The notes under the pieces were generated by a model. That model searched no databases and had not been told where the DNA came from. It saw nothing but the letters and a program-made list of their open reading frames with translations. Positions 60,934-64,000 of a DNA stretch of 64,000 nucleotides are shown here, one piece after another. Where the stretch lies: the NCBI RefSeq assembly GCF_000808015.1, contig NZ_JWHR01000109.1, positions 92,582 through 156,581 of the forward strand, written 5' to 3'. The translations under genes were made by a program, and so were the position numbers. The stretch comes from Terrisporobacter othiniensis (lineage in GTDB: Bacteria; Bacillota; Clostridia; Peptostreptococcales; Peptostreptococcaceae). How positions within the stretch are numbered: the stretch's first letter is position 1; every line of letters begins with the position of its first letter.

Positions 60934-62049
60934 TTGGTTAAATATAAAAATAGTTTAAAATTATTAAAACAATTAGATTGGAAGTTAATAGCAACACTTA
61001 TAGTAATTTTTACTTTTGGTATTGTTATATTAAGTAGTGCTACTCATGTAAATCAAACGGGAGATTATTCAAGATTAATAAAACAAAGTATAGCCTTTGT
61101 TTTAGGAATTGGAGTAATTATATTCATACTTCTTTTTGATTATAACTTTTTAGGACAATATTATAAAGAAATGTATGTTGCAAGTGTTGTATTATTAGCT
61201 ATAGTTTTAACGCCATTAGGAGCGGTTAGAGGTGGGGCGAAATCAACTTTAGACCTAGGACCTCTAGATCTACAAACGGCAGAAGTAGTTAAATTTACAT
61301 TCATATTAAGTTACGCAAAAATTGTAGAGCTCAAAAAAGGAAGAATGGATAATATAAAAGATATTGTAAAATTATTAATGTATGCAGCACCTATAATTGG
61401 GTTATTAATTGCCCAACCAGACTTAGGGACAGCAATAGTATTTTGTTGTATAATTGCAGGTATAATATTCACAGCTGGAATTGATTACAAAATATTGAGA
61501 AAAGTAATTATAGCATGCGTTATAATACTACCTCTTGTATACTTAAGTATAGATGAATATCAACAAAACCGTATTTTAGGTTTCTTACACCCGGAAGATA
61601 CAAGTATTCAAGGTAACTATCAGGTTATGCAGTCTAATATAGCTATAGGATCAGGTGGATTTACTGGTAAGGGACTTTTTAAAGGAACACAAAATCAAGA
61701 AGATTTCCTACCTATTCAAGATAGTGATTTTATATTTGCAGTTGTAGGAGAAGAACTAGGCGTAATTGGAATGGTAGCATTAATCAGTTTATATGCATAC
61801 TTCTTATATAGAATGTTACAAATTTCTTCGGAGTCCAAAGATGAATACGGAGCCTTGGTAGTAATTGGGGTAACATCCATGTTTGCATATCAAATTATTC
61901 AAAATATTGGTATGACGGTATCATTAATACCTGTAACAGGAGTTACACTTCCATTCTTAAGTTATGGTGGAAGTTCTGTGTTAACATCTATGGCAAGTTT
62001 AGGATTAGTTTTGAATGTTTGTATGAGAAGAAAAAAAATAAATTTTTAG
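60934..62049 (+). CDS. rodA: RodA/FtsW/SpoVE family SEDS glycosyltransferase
   Basis: SEDS-family lipid II polymerase that works with the class B PBP encoded upstream during elongation. The 371-residue protein has about ten helices. It carries the family motifs KQSIAFVLGI, QPDLGTAIVF, GSGGFTGKGLFKGTQNQEDFLPIQDSDFIF (in the long extracellular loop, residue about 240-270) and PVTGVTLPFLSYGGSS. The start is TTG with GACGGTGA upstream. Its neighbours mreBCD, PBP2 and Min favour RodA over FtsW or SpoVE. Confidence 0.93.
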   Translation: MVKYKNSLKLLKQLDWKLIATLIVIFTFGIVILSSATHVNQTGDYSRLIKQSIAFVLGIGVIIFILLFDYNFLGQYYKEMYVASVVLLAIVLTPLGAVRGGAKSTLDLGPLDLQTAEVVKFTFILSYAKIVELKKGRMDNIKDIVKLLMYAAPIIGLLIAQPDLGTAIVFCCIIAGIIFTAGIDYKILRKVIIACVIILPLVYLSIDEYQQNRILGFLHPEDTSIQGNYQVMQSNIAIGSGGFTGKGLFKGTQNQEDFLPIQDSDFIFAVVGEELGVIGMVALISLYAYFLYRMLQISSESKDEYGALVVIGVTSMFAYQIIQNIGMTVSLIPVTGVTLPFLSYGGSSVLTSMASLGLVLNVCMRRKKINF

Positions 62050-62095
62050 AATATATAGCAAAATAAATTAAAAGGGATATAGGAGTATATTTATT

Positions 62096-62512
62096 ATGAT
62101 GAATATAGCATTAGTAGCACATGATGAAATGAAAAACACTATGGTAGGATTTTGTATTGGTTATGAACATATTTTAGAAAAGTATGGGATATATGCAACA
62201 GGAACTACTGGAAAGAGAATAATGGACGAAACTAGTCTAAAAATAAATAGATTAGCATCGGGGCCACTTGGTGGTGACCAACAAATTGGTTCGCTTATAG
62301 TTAATCAAGAAATAGATTTAGTAATCTTTTTAAGAGATCCACTAACTTCTCAAGCTCATGAACCGGATATACAAGCTTTAATTAGGCTTTGTGACGTTTA
62401 CCACGTGCCAGTGGCAACAAACTTAGCTAGTGCAGAAATTTTTATTAAGGCATTAGATAGGGGAGAGTTCTCTTTCAGAGAAGTAAGAAAAACTACAAGC
62501 CAAAGAGTATAA
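62096..62512 (+). CDS. mgsA: Methylglyoxal synthase
   Basis: Converts dihydroxyacetone phosphate to methylglyoxal and phosphate, relieving sugar-phosphate stress. The 138-residue protein shows LVAHDEMKNTMVGF (phosphate-binding His/Lys), ATGTTGKRI, SGPLGGDQQIG and the catalytic Asp in FLRDPL. Two adjacent ATGs (62096, 62099) follow TAGGAG. It ends the long cell-shape transcript before a strong terminator. Confidence 0.95.
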   Translation: MMNIALVAHDEMKNTMVGFCIGYEHILEKYGIYATGTTGKRIMDETSLKINRLASGPLGGDQQIGSLIVNQEIDLVIFLRDPLTSQAHEPDIQALIRLCDVYHVPVATNLASAEIFIKALDRGEFSFREVRKTTSQRV

Positions 62513-62515
62513 ATA

Positions 62516-62561
62516 AAAAAGGTTAATGTGAAGAATTAATTTTCAACACATTAACCTTTTT
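62516..62561. terminator. Bidirectional terminator between mgsA and the flavodiiron gene
   Basis: AAAAAGGTTAATGTG (62516-62530) pairs perfectly with CACATTAACCTTTTT (62547-62561). The genes on both sides converge. Confidence 0.88.
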
Positions 62562-62593
62562 GTTTTTATAAAATTTTATGGCGCCATAAAACT

Positions 62594-63787
62594 TTATTTA
62601 AGATAACTAGCAAATTCTACACCGTAATCGAAACATTCTTTGAATGTATCGTCGCTTGGGAAGAATTTCTTTTTAAGTGCTGGTTGAGGTACTTTAAATG
62701 CCATAGCTTTAAATAAGTTTTCTGCCATAGAGATACCTTCACCACTCCATCCATAAGAACCAAATACCCCTGCAATAGTTCCTTTGTTAGCCATTGGATC
62801 TATTGATGAGAATAAATCCCACATAGGCTTAACCATAGTTCTGTTGATTGTAGGAGAACCAACTAAAACTACTTTTGCATTTAATACAGCTCTGTGCATT
62901 TCTTCGAAAGATAATTTTTCTAAATCATATAACTTAACTTTAACATCTTGAGACAATGCACCTTGTTGTATCTTCTTAGCCATATCAAAAGTATTAGTAT
63001 ATGCTGATAAGTAGAATATAGCCATTTCGCCTTGATTAGTTTCTTCTAAAGCAGCTTTTGACCACTCTACATATCTAGTAACTTGCTCCATTGGTCTTTC
63101 AGATAAAATTGGACCGTGAGAAGTTAATATAGTATCAAAGTCTAATCCTAATTCAACAACTTTATTTACAGCATCTAAAACATATTTTGCATAAGGTTTA
63201 ACTATGCAATCATAGTATAATTTTGCTGAATCTAAGTATCCTTCATCATTTATTGCTTTACAATCATATTTTGAATAATGACATCCAAAAGCATCACAAG
63301 TTAACAAAACTTTGTCTTCTGGAACATAAGTAAACATTGTATCTGCCCAGTGTAAGAAAGGAGCTTGAATAAACTCAAGATTTCTCTTACCTATGTTTAA
63401 TTTATCACCAGTTTTAACAGTAGTACATTTGAACTCTCTGTTAACTTGGTCACCTAAGTATAACTTTGCAGCATTTGTACATATAACATGTACATCTGGA
63501 TTTATATCTAATATATATTTTAAACAACCAGCATGATCTGGCTCTGTGTGATGAATAACTACGTAATCAATATCCTTAATATCAACTAATTCTTGTAAAT
63601 TACTTAAAAATTCATCCTTAAAACAATCTTTAACAGTATCAAATAACACAACTTTTTCATCTTTTATTAGATAAGAATTGTATGTTGTACCAAATTCTGT
63701 TTCCATTATAATGTCAAATATTTTTAAATCCTTATCTACTACACCAGTATAGAATATATCTGGTTTAATTTCAAAAACACTGCTCAT
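62594..63787 (-). CDS. Flavodiiron protein (FprA-type oxygen/NO reductase)
   Basis: A cytosolic enzyme that reduces O2 to water, or NO to N2O, using electrons from rubredoxin or a reductase. The 397-residue protein has an N-terminal metallo-beta-lactamase-like domain with the diiron ligands H80-x-E82-x-D84-H85 (HHTEPDHAG), later FLHWADTMF and LTCDAFGCHYS, and a C-terminal flavodoxin domain (about 250-397, IFYLSAYTNTFDMAKKI, VLVGSPTINRTM, VFGSYGWSGEG). There is no rubredoxin extension. The start ATG follows AGGAGG. It is important for oxygen tolerance in anaerobes. Confidence 0.95.
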   Translation of the reverse strand: MSSVFEIKPDIFYTGVVDKDLKIFDIIMETEFGTTYNSYLIKDEKVVLFDTVKDCFKDEFLSNLQELVDIKDIDYVVIHHTEPDHAGCLKYILDINPDVHVICTNAAKLYLGDQVNREFKCTTVKTGDKLNIGKRNLEFIQAPFLHWADTMFTYVPEDKVLLTCDAFGCHYSKYDCKAINDEGYLDSAKLYYDCIVKPYAKYVLDAVNKVVELGLDFDTILTSHGPILSERPMEQVTRYVEWSKAALEETNQGEMAIFYLSAYTNTFDMAKKIQQGALSQDVKVKLYDLEKLSFEEMHRAVLNAKVVLVGSPTINRTMVKPMWDLFSSIDPMANKGTIAGVFGSYGWSGEGISMAENLFKAMAFKVPQPALKKKFFPSDDTFKECFDYGVEFASYLK

Positions 63788-64000
63788 TGCAAACCTCCTA
63801 AATATAAAAAATCATAGCACAAATTATATATACCCAATCTGATTCGGAATAAAACTAAAAATATGATTAAGATTATTATTTTAGTTATTTATGTTTTTTA
63901 CTCAGAAAATAAGAAAAAAACTAAATTGGGCATGTATAAATGACTTTATCAATAAATAGTATATTATTATAAGTAATATTTTACAAATTAATATTTATAT
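63788..64000 (-). promoter_or_regulatory. Upstream region of the flavodiiron gene
   Basis: On the minus strand TATAAT at 63823-63828 is a probable -10, but no clear -35 is present. ATTGGGTA beside the -10 and TGCCCAAT farther upstream (plus-strand ATTGGGCA near 63926) form a spaced inverted repeat that could be an operator. No ORF starts here before the window edge. Confidence 0.35.

Noticed and set aside
1..64000. CRISPR array or insertion sequence
   Set aside because: No regularly spaced repeats of 24-40 bp, cas genes, transposase motifs or terminal inverted repeats were found by eye.

Overview
The window is AT-rich, low-GC Firmicute chromosome. Gene content and order point to a spore-forming anaerobe of the Peptostreptococcaceae (Clostridioides difficile and relatives). 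The markers are a CdeC-like cysteine-rich exosporium protein, an Rnf complex in the order rnfCDGEAB, the run maf-radC-mreBCD-pbp2-minCDE-rodA-mgsA, and a flavodiiron protein. The genus is inference: no 16S or ribosomal-protein gene is present. No CRISPR array, insertion sequence or intact prophage was seen.

Layout. 0-2.6 kb: peroxide defence, a domain-permuted AhpF-like reductase and AhpC, each behind an identical 15-bp palindrome. 2.7-7.3 kb: membrane-anchored and lysine-rich unknowns, bioY with a BirA-like operator, a decayed LysR gene and a zinc phospholipase C-like protein. 7.4-10.8 kb: a 6S RNA, then a CdeC-like gene flanked by two propeller-like unknowns. 10.9-24 kb: a SpoVB-type flippase, a PHP phosphatase, a MocR regulator, an M18 peptidase, hydrolases, pdxST, a decayed membrane-protein gene, a lone holin, a DUF1848 protein and tRNA-Leu(CAA). 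24-31 kb: polA-coaE-lytic transglycosylase-substrate-binding lipoprotein, a small metallochaperone and ilvE. 31.4-34.6 kb: a LytTR/GHKL two-component system in an operon with an intramembrane protease and a lipoprotein. 34.7-41.9 kb: alr, an XRE-cupin regulator, a DeoR regulator, two paralogous MFS carriers and a phosphodiesterase. 41.9-46.5 kb: a possible C-rich antisense RNA, a repeat protein, a 5'-disrupted EEP nuclease/phosphatase gene, a glyoxalase, an SH3/NlpC cell-wall hydrolase and a SPOR-like protein. 46.7-51.9 kb: Rnf. 52-62.5 kb: cell-shape and division genes. 62.6-63.8 kb: flavodiiron protein, then the window edge.

How genes work together. Rnf couples ferredoxin oxidation to NAD reduction and ion export. 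MreBCD, PBP2 and RodA form the elongasome next to the Min division-site system. AhpC, its permuted reductase and the flavodiiron protein handle oxygen and peroxide. MgsA makes methylglyoxal and the glyoxalase-like protein could detoxify it.

The most promising less-described features are the two-component/intramembrane-protease/lipoprotein operon without agrBD, the permuted AhpF with its twin palindromes, the CdeC neighbourhood, the C-rich antisense RNA candidate opposite a 22-codon ORF, and several genes whose 5' ends or whole frames are decayed. All calls were read by eye; no database search was run.
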